This document shows, one piece after another, positions 42,152-50,859 of a DNA stretch of 64,000 bases. The notes below the pieces were generated by a model. It saw only the letters and a program-made list of their open reading frames with translations, was not told the DNA's origin and searched no databases. The translations under genes were made by a program, and so were the position numbers. The DNA comes from an uncultured Eubacteriales bacterium. GTDB taxonomy: Bacteria; Bacillota; Clostridia; Oscillospirales; Oscillospiraceae. The stretch spans positions 6,612 through 70,611 of the forward strand of contig UROF01000011.1 of assembly GCA_900549475.1 (NCBI GenBank), in the 5' to 3' direction. Each line of letters starts with the position of its first letter. Position 1 is the stretch's first letter.

Positions 42152-43282
42152 TTATTTTTTGCGCCAGGTCTGATCAAATACGCGCAAATAGTTTTCACCC
42201 ATGACCTTCTTGATGTCCGCCTCACTGAACCCACGCTTAAGCATGTGATCAACGATATTTACGATATTGGCCAAGCTGTAGAGGCCCTCAGGGAATGCGC
42301 TCCGCTTACCCAAACCGGCAGCTGCCCCTGCAAGATAGACATCACGGTTGGGGCTAATCAGCTGCATCAGATGCCGGGTATCATGCCTGTCATAAGCCCC
42401 CGGCTCAGCATTGGAATCAATTCCGATGCCAATGTGGTCCGTTCCCACCAAGTCCGCATAATAGGCGATCGCGTCAACAAAATCCTCGATGCAGGGAAGA
42501 TGTTTTCTGTTCCAAAGGATCGGGACATAGGAGCAAACACCGATCACTCCTCCCATTTCTGCGCACTTCTTTGCCGCCTCATCAGAAATATTTCTGGGAT
42601 GGTCAAACAGCTTTCTCGGGTTGGAATGGCTGAAAATAGGAGGCTTTGTGCATACGTCCATAGCTTCCATGGCCGAACGGGGAGAAATATGACTAAGGTC
42701 TACTGTGATACCTGCTTTCTCCAAGCCATCTATCAGCTTTCTTCCCATAGGGGAAAGACCGCCATCCGTTTCACACAGGCAGCCATCTGTCGCAAACGTA
42801 CGCTGATTATAGCCGATTTGAATCACGCGCATGCCCAGCCGAGCAAAAGCTTCTGTAGATCCTTCCAGATTCGCATGCTCCACAAATCGGGGATTCTGCG
42901 CACCTAAAATCATCGCGATCTTTCCGTCTTTTTTGGCGTTTCGGATATCATCTGCTGTTTCTGCCAATACAAAATGATCTTTATTAGCGCTGATTGCCTC
43001 ATAATGGTCAATAATCGAGCTGACAGCACCGCCCATTCCCGCCAGGTTCTGAGGAACTGTCAAGTTCAGCGCGGTAACGCCGGATTCCTTCAGGTGCCAG
43101 TTATAAGATTCCAGATAAAAGCTGCATGTATCGATAATGGTTGCTTCCTTGTGTATCCGCACAGCCTCTGCAGATACCCCCGCATTGATGCTCAAAGCAT
43201 AGGCTTTGTTTTCCGGATCATCCGTGCTGTAGTAGGTCATGATAGCGTCCTGTGCAATGCGTACCTGTTCCTGCTCTGTCAT
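42152..43282 (-). CDS. Membrane dipeptidase (M19) homologue with altered metal site
   Basis: This 376-residue protein has the renal dipeptidase (M19) fold. The metal histidines are seen in TVDLSHISP and PIFSHSNPR, and an Asp in GIGIDSNAE. The N-terminal HxD metal motif (usually DGHND) is DTCSF here, and the usual metal-bridging Glu block is GAQNPRF, with Gln. A subgroup of M19 proteins in other bacteria shares such changes, so activity may use one metal or another amide substrate. It is first in an operon with dppABCDF, so it probably acts on imported peptide-like compounds. No signal peptide is seen; it should be cytoplasmic. Confidence 0.85.
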   Translation of the reverse strand: MTEQEQVRIAQDAIMTYYSTDDPENKAYALSINAGVSAEAVRIHKEATIIDTCSFYLESYNWHLKESGVTALNLTVPQNLAGMGGAVSSIIDHYEAISANKDHFVLAETADDIRNAKKDGKIAMILGAQNPRFVEHANLEGSTEAFARLGMRVIQIGYNQRTFATDGCLCETDGGLSPMGRKLIDGLEKAGITVDLSHISPRSAMEAMDVCTKPPIFSHSNPRKLFDHPRNISDEAAKKCAEMGGVIGVCSYVPILWNRKHLPCIEDFVDAIAYYADLVGTDHIGIGIDSNAEPGAYDRHDTRHLMQLISPNRDVYLAGAAAGLGKRSAFPEGLYSLANIVNIVDHMLKRGFSEADIKKVMGENYLRVFDQTWRKK

Positions 43283-43306
43283 ACCTCAATTCCTCCTATT
43301 CGATTG

Positions 43307-43318
43307 CCTTTATAAAGG
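43307..43318. repeat. Palindrome in the dipeptidase leader
   Basis: CCTTTATAAAGG is a perfect 12-base palindrome just downstream of the dipeptidase -10 box, in the position of a possible operator. Confidence 0.4.
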
Positions 43319-43326
43319 ACAACTAT

Positions 43327-43355
43327 ACTTTACCTCAATTTTTGAAACGTGTCAA
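43327..43355 (-). promoter_or_regulatory. Promoter of the dipeptidase-dpp operon
   Basis: On the minus strand, TTGACA (43355-43350), 17 bases, then TAAAGT (43332-43327). Confidence 0.7.
43342..43355. promoter_or_regulatory. LacI-type operator candidate over the dipeptidase -35 box
   Basis: TTGAAACGTGTCAA is a 14-base near-perfect palindrome (12 of 14 matching) with a central CG, the form recognised by LacI-family regulators. It contains the -35 box of the dipeptidase operon. A LacI-type regulator is encoded divergently 170 bases away. Confidence 0.5.
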
Positions 43356-43430
43356 TAATTTAAAATGTATAAATACAATAGTTTTTATTATTTATTTTGC
43401 ACAGGAAATAATACGTTTTAATTTATTGAC

Positions 43431-43459
43431 TTGACAGTTCAAATCCAGTATGCTGTAAT
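43431..43459 (+). promoter_or_regulatory. Promoter of the LacI-SBP fusion regulator
   Basis: TTGACA (43431-43436), 17 bases, then TGTAAT (43454-43459). Confidence 0.75.
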
Positions 43460-43521
43460 TAAAGGCCGTACTGTAAGATGTTTTCAACACAGCATCCTGA
43501 TGCCAAAAACAGGAGGAACTT

Positions 43522-45720
43522 ATGATTACTGTAAAAGATATCGCCCGCCTGGCCGGTGTATCCCAGGGTACAGTGTCAAACGTACTCAACAATCGTGGAA
43601 ACGTCAGTGCAGAAAAAATCCAACGTGTTACAGCAGCTGCCAAACAGCTGGGATATGTGGCAAACGCCCAAGCAAAACAACTGCGCCGGGATATCGCGCT
43701 ATCAAATCATGTTGCCATCATCCTTCCGAACATTGACGAAAACCGCTATTGTGCTTTTTTTAACGGCATCAAACTTCTTTTGGAAGAGGGTGGGTATACA
43801 CCTCTTCTTTTCGTAACGGATGATTCTCCCTACAAAGAAGAACAAATCGCCACTCATGTTGCCGAAATGAGAGTATGTGGGATCATCACGGTTCCCAGTT
43901 CCATTTCTCATACCGATTTTTATCAGGATGCATGCAACAGCGGGGCGGAGGTATTTTTTGCTTTTCGTTCCACCAACCCTTCCCACAATTTTGTCGGGTT
44001 TGATTTCTATTCCATTGGCCAGGATATCGGAGCATACGTTCTTTCTAAAAATTACCACCGTGTAGCAGTCATCAGCGATCCAGAATGTTATCCGGAAAAC
44101 CGGGACTTTATCAGGGGACTGCGTGAAACGCTGCAGTCTGTGCCTGTTCCTCTCAGTCTGGAAATCAAAACTGCTGATTGGTTGAATATTTCTGTATCAC
44201 CGGTTGACTTTTTTGAAGGAAGCAGTGAACCCCCAGATGTCATTATCCTGACCAATTCTTTTTTCCTTCCCAAAGTCCATTTGGCCTTCTCTGTAGCGTC
44301 AATCACAGCCTGCCCCCCCATCATCGCAATATGTGGGGACAATATCACCACCGAAGATCCCGGGATCATGCGTTACCGCTTGGATTATCTGCATGTTGGC
44401 ATCCAAACAGCCCACGGTCTTCTCTCCCGCCTTGCACACCCCTCTTCCAAGCCCGCCGCCCCCCATCGCCAGCTGCTCCGTGCCACCGGTTTTCCTCCTG
44501 CCCCGGTATCCTTTAGTCCTGTCCGCCGGCATGCAAAACTGCGGATACTTCTCTCTAAAAGTGAATCCAGCGCTGCACTGCAGCGGATCACACCTGCCTT
44601 CGTCAGTAAGACCGGTATTGAAGTTGAATTTGTAGAGCTTTTGCCCTCTGAAGTCTATCCAGAGTCTCTTCGCTCCGCGCAAACAAAGCAATTTGATCTG
44701 GTCCGCAACAATATGAGCTGTCTGCCCCTGTTTTCCAGAGAGGATTTTTACACATTCGATCAGGCGGAATTCGAGCAATATACTGCTGGCATGCTCCCGC
44801 GCATCATCAAAGATTTTTCCTACATCGCCGGAAAACCGCAGGCCATTCCATTCGATATCGGCATTGATATGTTCGTATATCGCAAAGATCTTTTTGAAAA
44901 CAGGCTGCTGCAGCGGATGTATTTTGAACAAACCGGAGAATCGTTGAGCGTCCCCGCTACATTCGATCAATTTGAACGCATCCTGCGGTTTTTTGACCGG
45001 GATATGAATCCTCAATCACCTGTCCAGGCCGGCTCAGGTGTAAATCTGGATTCCCCTACAGAATTGAACTCCTCCTTTTTCCTGCGCTATATGAATTACG
45101 TCGAAAACAAGCGCTTCCAGAGAGGCAAGACCGGCGTAGAAGAATCTGCTGTCCTGCAGGCCCTCCGTAACATGCACACCTGCGGGAAATATGCTCTCCC
45201 TATACGCGGAAAGCGCTGGGTAGGCGCCACATTAGATGCGTTTATTTCCGGACAGACTGCCTTTGAAGTGGTTTTCCTGAATTACGCCTCCAATATTGCC
45301 CATTTGCAGAAAAACATCTACGGAGGAAAGGTTGGCTATACCACAGTTCCCGGCGGAATCTCTTATATTACCGGAGGTTCTTTTTCTATTTTCAAAAATT
45401 CAACTGAAATAGAGGCCGCGAAAGCATTTATCCGATGGATCTCATCTTTTCCCCAATCCGAATTGCTCACTTTATATGGCGGCCTGTCTCCCTATGCCAA
45501 TGTGTACCGCAACAGTGAGATTCTTATGCAATACCCATGGTACACACATCTGCTTGAAAATCTGGAAACCGCCCAAGGAAGAGAAATTTGGGATGTGTTT
45601 AACCAAAATCGTTGCCAAATGCTGCAGCTTCCACTTTTGCAAAGTATTGTGCAAGGACAGTGTACGCCAGAGGAAACGCTGCCACAGATGATGCAGATTC
45701 TTCATTCCTCTCTTCTGTAG
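43522..45720 (+). CDS. LacI-family regulator fused to a cytoplasmic solute-binding (SBP family 1) domain
   Basis: This 732-residue protein has three parts. Residues 1-50 are a LacI-type helix-turn-helix with hinge (VKDIARLAGVSQGTVSNVL, KQLGYVANAQAKQLR). Residues 61-325 are a LacI-type periplasmic-binding type I sensor (HVAIILPNIDENRYCAFFNG). Residues from about 338 to 732 match a family 1 extracellular solute-binding protein: TGIEVEFVE, FDIGIDMFVYRKDLFE, VGYTTVPGGISYITGG, FSIFKNSTEIEAAKAFIRW and GGLSPYANVYR. There is no signal peptide, so the second binding domain is cytoplasmic. AGGAGG precedes the ATG. It is divergent from the dipeptidase-dpp operon, its likely target. A single uninterrupted frame argues against an assembly artefact. 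Ligands are unknown. Confidence 0.9.
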   Translation: MITVKDIARLAGVSQGTVSNVLNNRGNVSAEKIQRVTAAAKQLGYVANAQAKQLRRDIALSNHVAIILPNIDENRYCAFFNGIKLLLEEGGYTPLLFVTDDSPYKEEQIATHVAEMRVCGIITVPSSISHTDFYQDACNSGAEVFFAFRSTNPSHNFVGFDFYSIGQDIGAYVLSKNYHRVAVISDPECYPENRDFIRGLRETLQSVPVPLSLEIKTADWLNISVSPVDFFEGSSEPPDVIILTNSFFLPKVHLAFSVASITACPPIIAICGDNITTEDPGIMRYRLDYLHVGIQTAHGLLSRLAHPSSKPAAPHRQLLRATGFPPAPVSFSPVRRHAKLRILLSKSESSAALQRITPAFVSKTGIEVEFVELLPSEVYPESLRSAQTKQFDLVRNNMSCLPLFSREDFYTFDQAEFEQYTAGMLPRIIKDFSYIAGKPQAIPFDIGIDMFVYRKDLFENRLLQRMYFEQTGESLSVPATFDQFERILRFFDRDMNPQSPVQAGSGVNLDSPTELNSSFFLRYMNYVENKRFQRGKTGVEESAVLQALRNMHTCGKYALPIRGKRWVGATLDAFISGQTAFEVVFLNYASNIAHLQKNIYGGKVGYTTVPGGISYITGGSFSIFKNSTEIEAAKAFIRWISSFPQSELLTLYGGLSPYANVYRNSEILMQYPWYTHLLENLETAQGREIWDVFNQNRCQMLQLPLLQSIVQGQCTPEETLPQMMQILHSSLL

Positions 45721-45732
45721 CAGCAGGAAATT

Positions 45733-45790
45733 CAGTGCCCTCCGTTTGCGGTAAAGCTTGTTCACACCGCAGGCGAGGGGCACTGTTTTT
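45733..45790 (+). terminator. Terminator after the fusion regulator
   Basis: CAGTGCCC (45733-45740) pairs with GGGCACTG (45778-45785), with further GCGG/CCGC pairing inside a longer bulged stem, then TTTTT. Confidence 0.75.
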
Positions 45791-45901
45791 CTCTGTCAAA
45801 GCCAACCGTTAGGCATTTTGTGCACTTTTATTGCATGTTCACCTTTTCATTTTATTTATAAAAAAGAAATTTTGAAAAAAAGCCAATATGAAGGAGGAAA
45901 T

Positions 45902-45930
45902 TTGCCCTCCGCGTCGTATACTGGTATAGT
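45902..45930 (+). promoter_or_regulatory. Promoter of dnaG-rpoD
   Basis: TTGCCC (45902-45907), 17 bases, then TATAGT (45925-45930); dnaG begins 30 bases later. Confidence 0.6.
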
Positions 45931-45959
45931 GAGTTTTTGCGGAAAGGAGGATTGATCTC

Positions 45960-47747
45960 ATGGCGTTTCCCCAGCAATTTCTGGACGAGCTGGTGAGCCG
46001 CTGCGATATTGTGGATGTGGTCTCCTCCTATGTCACCCTCACCAGGAAAGGCGGCAACTATTTCGGACTCTGCCCTTTCCACAACGAAAAGACACCCTCC
46101 TTTTCCGTATCCCCTGACAAGCAGATCTACCACTGCTTCGGCTGCAAACATGGCGGCGGCGTCATCAACTTCATCATGGAGATTGAAAACCTCTCCTTCC
46201 CTGACGCAGTACGCTTTCTGGCCAAACGGGCCAATATGGAAGTACCGGAGGATGACAGGGACCAGGAGGCCGCCCACCGTCGGCAGCGGGTACTGGCCTT
46301 GAACAAAGACGCCGCCCGCTGGTTCTATCAGAATCTCTCCACACCTCAGGGGGCGGCAGTCGCCGCTTACCTGGACCGGCGGCAGATCACCCGCAAAACC
46401 GCTGTCAGCTTCGGCTTGGGCGCCGCTCTGGACAGCTGGGACAGCCTGCTCACTGCCATGCTGGCCAAAGGCTACTCAAAAGCGGAGCTGCTGGCAGCAG
46501 GTCTCGTGGTCCAAAACCAACAAGGTCGGCTTTACGACAAATTCCGCAACCGCCTGATGTTCCCCGTGATCGACGTCCGGGGAGACGTGGTAGCCTTCGG
46601 CGGGCGGGTGCTGGACAAATCGGAACCTAAATATGTCAATACCCAGGAGACCATCGTCTACAGCAAACGTCGGAACCTTTACGGCATCAACCTGGCGAAA
46701 AAAAGCAAACGGCCCAACATCATTCTCTGTGAAGGCAATATCGATGTCATCACCCTTCACCAGGCAGGCTTTGACAACGCTGTGGCCTCTATGGGCACTG
46801 CCCTCACCACCGAGCAGACCCGGATTCTCTCCCGCTATACCAAGGAGCTGGTCCTCTGCTATGACAACGATAACGCTGGCAAAGCCGCCACGGAAAAGGC
46901 TATCGCCCTGTTGGAGAACAGTGAATTCACCGTTCGGGTGCTCCAGCTGCCCCGACGGCTGGTGGACGGGGAATATGTCAAGCAGGACGTGGACGACTTT
47001 ATCAAATTCCACGGCGCAGCAGCTTTCGAGGGCATATTGAACGGCAGCGAAAACCAGATGGATTTCCGCATGGATGCCGTAGCCGCCAAATATGACCTCA
47101 TCGATGACCAGCAGCGGATCGCCTATGCCGGAGAGGTCAGCCAGCTGATTGCCTCACTGCCCAACGCGGTAGAGCGGGAGGTATACGCCGGCCGGGCGGC
47201 AGAGCGGGCCGGCATCTCCAGGGAAGCTATGCTGCTGGAAGTAAAACGGGCTTTCGGCAAGCGGAAAAACCAGGAGCGCCGGGCCCTGCAGAAGGAAAAC
47301 CAGAACATTGCCGCCCTGCACCAACCCAAGTCACGGGCTTTGCGCTATGACGATGTACGCTCCGCCATGGCGGAGGAGGGTGTGATCCGCCTTTTGTATC
47401 TGGACGGCTCCCTGGCATCTCATTGCAGGGCGCTGCCCCCCGAGGCATTCAGCTCCCCCCTGCTGGCTGAGGCTTACCGGTTACTGCTGGAGGCTGCGGA
47501 CCAGGGCAGGCCGCCATCATCTGCGGTATGGGATCAGCACTTTACTCCGGAGGAGATGGGCCATCTGACTTCTGTCTTGCAAAAGCCGGAATCCCTGGCG
47601 GCAGCAGACCGGTCACTGCCGGACTACATACACATCATACAAGAATCAGCGGATAAGCGCCGCAGTGGGACCGATGAGGACCCCCTGCTGGCTGCAAAGG
47701 ATAAATTCAAAGAGAAAAAGGGCTATGGAGGAAAGCAAAATGGCTAA
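45960..47747 (+). CDS. dnaG: DNA primase
   Basis: This 595-residue enzyme makes RNA primers at replication forks. The N-terminal CHC2 zinc finger is CPFHNEKTPSFSV...CFGCKHGGG (about residues 40-67). The TOPRIM catalytic domain follows with ILCEGNIDVITLHQ and LVLCYDNDNAGKAA. The C-terminal part, less conserved, would bind the helicase. AAAGGAGG precedes ATG 45960. The stop overlaps the chosen start of rpoD by eight bases, the classic macromolecular-synthesis operon order. Confidence 0.97.
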   Translation: MAFPQQFLDELVSRCDIVDVVSSYVTLTRKGGNYFGLCPFHNEKTPSFSVSPDKQIYHCFGCKHGGGVINFIMEIENLSFPDAVRFLAKRANMEVPEDDRDQEAAHRRQRVLALNKDAARWFYQNLSTPQGAAVAAYLDRRQITRKTAVSFGLGAALDSWDSLLTAMLAKGYSKAELLAAGLVVQNQQGRLYDKFRNRLMFPVIDVRGDVVAFGGRVLDKSEPKYVNTQETIVYSKRRNLYGINLAKKSKRPNIILCEGNIDVITLHQAGFDNAVASMGTALTTEQTRILSRYTKELVLCYDNDNAGKAATEKAIALLENSEFTVRVLQLPRRLVDGEYVKQDVDDFIKFHGAAAFEGILNGSENQMDFRMDAVAAKYDLIDDQQRIAYAGEVSQLIASLPNAVEREVYAGRAAERAGISREAMLLEVKRAFGKRKNQERRALQKENQNIAALHQPKSRALRYDDVRSAMAEEGVIRLLYLDGSLASHCRALPPEAFSSPLLAEAYRLLLEAADQGRPPSSAVWDQHFTPEEMGHLTSVLQKPESLAAADRSLPDYIHIIQESADKRRSGTDEDPLLAAKDKFKEKKGYGGKQNG

Positions 47748-49059
47748 GAAAAAGGACGAGATGAGCGTGGCCGCAGGCCAGATGAACGAGGCCAAAAAGG
47801 CTGAGAGCGACAAGAAATACGCACGGCTGCCGGATAAGCTGGTGGCTACTCTGCCCGCCGCATCCATCCTTATGGCAAACGAGAAGATCATGGACCTGTT
47901 TGCCCGGGGCAAAAAGCGGGGCAGACTGGATTCCGCCGAGATGATGGATGTTTTGGATGAGATCGATCTCGACAGCGAGCAGATGGAAAAGATTTACGAC
48001 TCCCTGGAGGCTCTGTCCATCGAGATCGGCAGCGAGGAGGATATTCTTCCCGAGCTGCCTGACGACATGGAGCCTCCCATGGACGAGATCGCAGACATCG
48101 AGGAGGAGGAGCTGGTAGATCCCAACACCCTGGTGGACAGCTTTTCTATTGATGACCCGGTGCGCATGTACCTGAAAGAGATTGGCAAGGTTCCCCTGCT
48201 TTCCCCCGACGAGGAGATCGAGCTGGCCAAAAAGATGAGCGCCGGCAACCTGGCCAAGGAGCAGCTGGCAGAGGCAGCCGGAAGCGACCTGCCTGCTGAG
48301 GAGCTTGCTCAGCTCAAAACCCTGGTAAAAGAGGGGGAGAAATCCAAGCAGAAGCTGGCGGAAGCCAACCTCCGTCTGGTGGTTTCCATCGCCAAGCGCT
48401 ATGTGGGCCGAGGCATGCTGTTCCTGGATCTGATCCAGGAGGGCAATCTGGGCCTTATCAAGGCTGTGGAGAAATTCGACTATACCAAGGGCTACAAGTT
48501 CTCCACCTACGCCACCTGGTGGATCCGGCAGGCCATCACCCGGGCCATTGCCGACCAGGCCCGCACCATCCGTATCCCCGTGCATATGGTAGAGACCATC
48601 AACAAGGTCATTCGCGTCAGCCGTCAGCTCCTCCAGGAGCTGGGCCACGACCCCTCTCCCGAGGAGATCGCCGCTGAGATGTCCATGCCTGTGGACAAGG
48701 TCCGCGAGATCCTGAAGATCGCGCAGGAGCCGGTGAGCCTGGAAACACCTATCGGCGAGGAGGAGGACAGCCATCTGGGTGACTTCATCCCCGACGAAGG
48801 CGCCAGCGAACCCAGTGAAGCTGCCAGCTTTACCCTTCTCAAGGAGCAGTTGGTGGATGTACTCAGTACCCTCACTCCCCGGGAGGAGAAGGTCCTGAAG
48901 CTTCGCTTCGGCATCGAGGACGGCCGCACCCGCACGCTGGAGGAAGTGGGCAAGGAGTTCAACGTTACCCGTGAGCGTATCCGCCAGATTGAGGCCAAGG
49001 CGCTGCGGAAGCTCCGTCATCCCAGCCGCAGCAAAAAGCTGAAGGACTTCCTCAACTGA
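47740..49059 (+). CDS. rpoD: Primary RNA polymerase sigma factor (sigma A)
   Basis: This 439-residue housekeeping sigma factor shows region 1.2 (DDPVRMYLKEIGKVPLLS), region 2 (NLRLVVSIAKRYVGRGM, LDLIQEGNLGLIKAVEKFD, FSTYATWWIRQAITRAI), region 3 (MVETINKVIRVSRQLLQELG) and region 4 (LEEVGKEFNVTRERIRQIEA). I choose ATG 47740, which has GGAGG eight bases upstream; ATG 47725 and 47665 are in frame but their Shine-Dalgarno sites are poor. It follows dnaG directly. Confidence 0.96.
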   Translation: MAKKKDEMSVAAGQMNEAKKAESDKKYARLPDKLVATLPAASILMANEKIMDLFARGKKRGRLDSAEMMDVLDEIDLDSEQMEKIYDSLEALSIEIGSEEDILPELPDDMEPPMDEIADIEEEELVDPNTLVDSFSIDDPVRMYLKEIGKVPLLSPDEEIELAKKMSAGNLAKEQLAEAAGSDLPAEELAQLKTLVKEGEKSKQKLAEANLRLVVSIAKRYVGRGMLFLDLIQEGNLGLIKAVEKFDYTKGYKFSTYATWWIRQAITRAIADQARTIRIPVHMVETINKVIRVSRQLLQELGHDPSPEEIAAEMSMPVDKVREILKIAQEPVSLETPIGEEEDSHLGDFIPDEGASEPSEAASFTLLKEQLVDVLSTLTPREEKVLKLRFGIEDGRTRTLEEVGKEFNVTRERIRQIEAKALRKLRHPSRSKKLKDFLN

Positions 49060-49093
49060 GTGTTACTTTCCGGAGACGAAAGGAGTTGTTTTC

Positions 49094-49504
49094 GTGTCCA
49101 TCCGACTTGACCGCAAGAAAATACTGACGGTCAGTTTCTTCCTCTGCTGTGTTGTCCCCACATTATTTCCCTGGTTTCATGCCGGCACAGCCCAGGCTCT
49201 GCGGGGCATCCATCTTCTGGGACCCCTCTTTATCCTGGGAGCTGTACTCTACCTCTATGCCCTGTTTTCCAAGCGGTGCCGTCATGTACTGGTGCTGGGC
49301 GGACTAGCCCACGGCGTTATTTTCCTGGCATATCTGATCAGCTTTTTCCAATTTCCCGTCGGACATCACGGGTTTTCCGGCCGTCTGGATGCCTCTCAGC
49401 CTAGCTTTTGGGTCAGCTGCATCCTTTTGGCCGCCCATCTAGTCCTGTTCTTTACGACAGAAGCCGCCGCCATGCGTCGGCTGAACAAACGCCGGACCGC
49501 ATAA
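49094..49504 (+). CDS. Small four-helix membrane protein, unknown function
   Basis: This 136-residue protein has four hydrophobic segments (about residues 10-30, 38-57, 64-84 and 104-124) with Arg/Lys-rich ends facing the cytoplasm. The start is GTG 49094 with AAAGGAG nine bases upstream. It lies 34 bases after rpoD and ends before a terminator, so it may be co-transcribed with dnaG-rpoD. I do not recognise a family. Confidence 0.75.
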   Translation: MSIRLDRKKILTVSFFLCCVVPTLFPWFHAGTAQALRGIHLLGPLFILGAVLYLYALFSKRCRHVLVLGGLAHGVIFLAYLISFFQFPVGHHGFSGRLDASQPSFWVSCILLAAHLVLFFTTEAAAMRRLNKRRTA

Positions 49505-49527
49505 ATGTTTGGCACTTATATAAAAAG

Positions 49528-49557
49528 GCCCTGTACGGAAATCCGTACAGGGCTTTT
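49528..49557. terminator. Bidirectional terminator, membrane protein / lysC
   Basis: GCCCTGTACGGA (49528-49539) pairs exactly with 49542-49553, with AAAAA before and TTTT after, between convergent genes. Confidence 0.88.
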
Positions 49558-49572
49558 CCTTTTCAATACGTA

Positions 49573-50787
49573 TTACTCCGCATCGCCGAAGAACTTCTCA
49601 TGGACCGCGCGGACCGCCGGTACCGCATCCTCCTCATCGATGAGGACGGATACCCGGATCTCGCTGGTGTTGATCATCTGGATGTTGATATTGGCGTCGT
49701 AAAGAGCCTCAAACATCTTGGCAGCTACGCCGGGGGTGGTCATCATGCCGGCACCCACGATGGATACCTTGGCGATCTTATCCTCCACAGTGATATGGTC
49801 AAAGCCCAGAGCTTCCTTCTGCTCCTCCAGAACACGGACGGCTTCCTCCACGTCGGCCCGGGGCAGCGTAAAGCTGATATCCTTACTCTCCGTACGGCCA
49901 ATGGACTGGATGATAGCGTCCACATTGATACGAGCCTTACCCAGCAGAGAAAATACCTTGAAGGCTACGCCGGGATTATGTGCCAGGCCTACTACGGCAA
50001 TACGCGCAATGCTGGTATCCTTCGCCACACCGGCGATGTTGGTCTTTTCCATTTTTACAACCTCCTTGACTTTCGTGCCGGGCTTACGCTCCAGACTGGA
50101 CACGACTTCCATATTCACATGGTATTTCTTTGCCAGCTCCACGCTGCGGTTGTGAAGGACCTGGGCACCCTGGCTGGCCAGCTCCAGCATCTCGTCATAG
50201 GTAATCTCCTGAAGCTTGCGGGCGCCGGGAGCGATACGGGGATCGGTGGTATACACGCCGTCCACATCCGTATAGATCTGGCACAGATCCGCGTGGAACG
50301 CAGCCGCCAGCGCCACTGCGCTGGTATCAGAGCCGCCACGACCCAGGGTGGTCACATCGCCAAAGCGGTTGATGCCCTGGAAGCCTGCCACCAAAACGAT
50401 CTTGTTCTTATCCAGCTCCTGACGGATACGCTCCTGATCGATCTTCTTGATCCGGGCATCGCTGTAGGCGCTGCTGGTGTGGATACCCACCTGCCAGGCC
50501 GCCAGGCTGATGACCGGCAGTCCCATGCCCTCCAGCGCCATAGCACACAGAGCAATGGAGATCTGCTCTCCGGTGGACAGCAGCATATCCATCTCCCGCT
50601 TGGAGGCCTTGGGATTGATTTCTCTGGCCTTTTCGATCAGATCATCGGTGGTGTCACCCTGGGCAGACAGAACCACCAAAAGCTGGTTCCCTGCCCGATA
50701 GGTATCGGCAATGATCCCCGCCACGTTCATGATCCGCTGTGCGTCACGGACGGAGCTGCCGCCAAATTTCTGTACAATCAAACTCAT
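49573..50787 (-). CDS. lysC: Aspartate kinase
   Basis: This 404-residue enzyme phosphorylates aspartate, the entry to lysine, threonine and methionine synthesis. The kinase domain begins LIVQKFGGSSV and includes TLGRGGSDTSAVALAAA and YTDVDGVYTTDPR. Two C-terminal ACT domains (VVGLAHNPGVAFKVFSLL and VSIVGAGMMTTPGVAAKMFE) bind the feedback amino acid. Length is that of single-function kinases. It is last in an operon ACT protein-hom-lysC. Confidence 0.97.
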   Translation of the reverse strand: MSLIVQKFGGSSVRDAQRIMNVAGIIADTYRAGNQLLVVLSAQGDTTDDLIEKAREINPKASKREMDMLLSTGEQISIALCAMALEGMGLPVISLAAWQVGIHTSSAYSDARIKKIDQERIRQELDKNKIVLVAGFQGINRFGDVTTLGRGGSDTSAVALAAAFHADLCQIYTDVDGVYTTDPRIAPGARKLQEITYDEMLELASQGAQVLHNRSVELAKKYHVNMEVVSSLERKPGTKVKEVVKMEKTNIAGVAKDTSIARIAVVGLAHNPGVAFKVFSLLGKARINVDAIIQSIGRTESKDISFTLPRADVEEAVRVLEEQKEALGFDHITVEDKIAKVSIVGAGMMTTPGVAAKMFEALYDANINIQMINTSEIRVSVLIDEEDAVPAVRAVHEKFFGDAE

Positions 50788-50859
50788 CTGGGTACTCCCC
50801 TCTTCCGGAAAATTTATGGGTTATCTCTTATATAGTATAGTCTGAAAATGTGTCGGTGG

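Noticed and set aside
45960..49059. Frameshift between dnaG and rpoD
   Set aside because: The eight-base overlap with a Shine-Dalgarno site inside dnaG is a normal coupled junction, and both proteins are full length.
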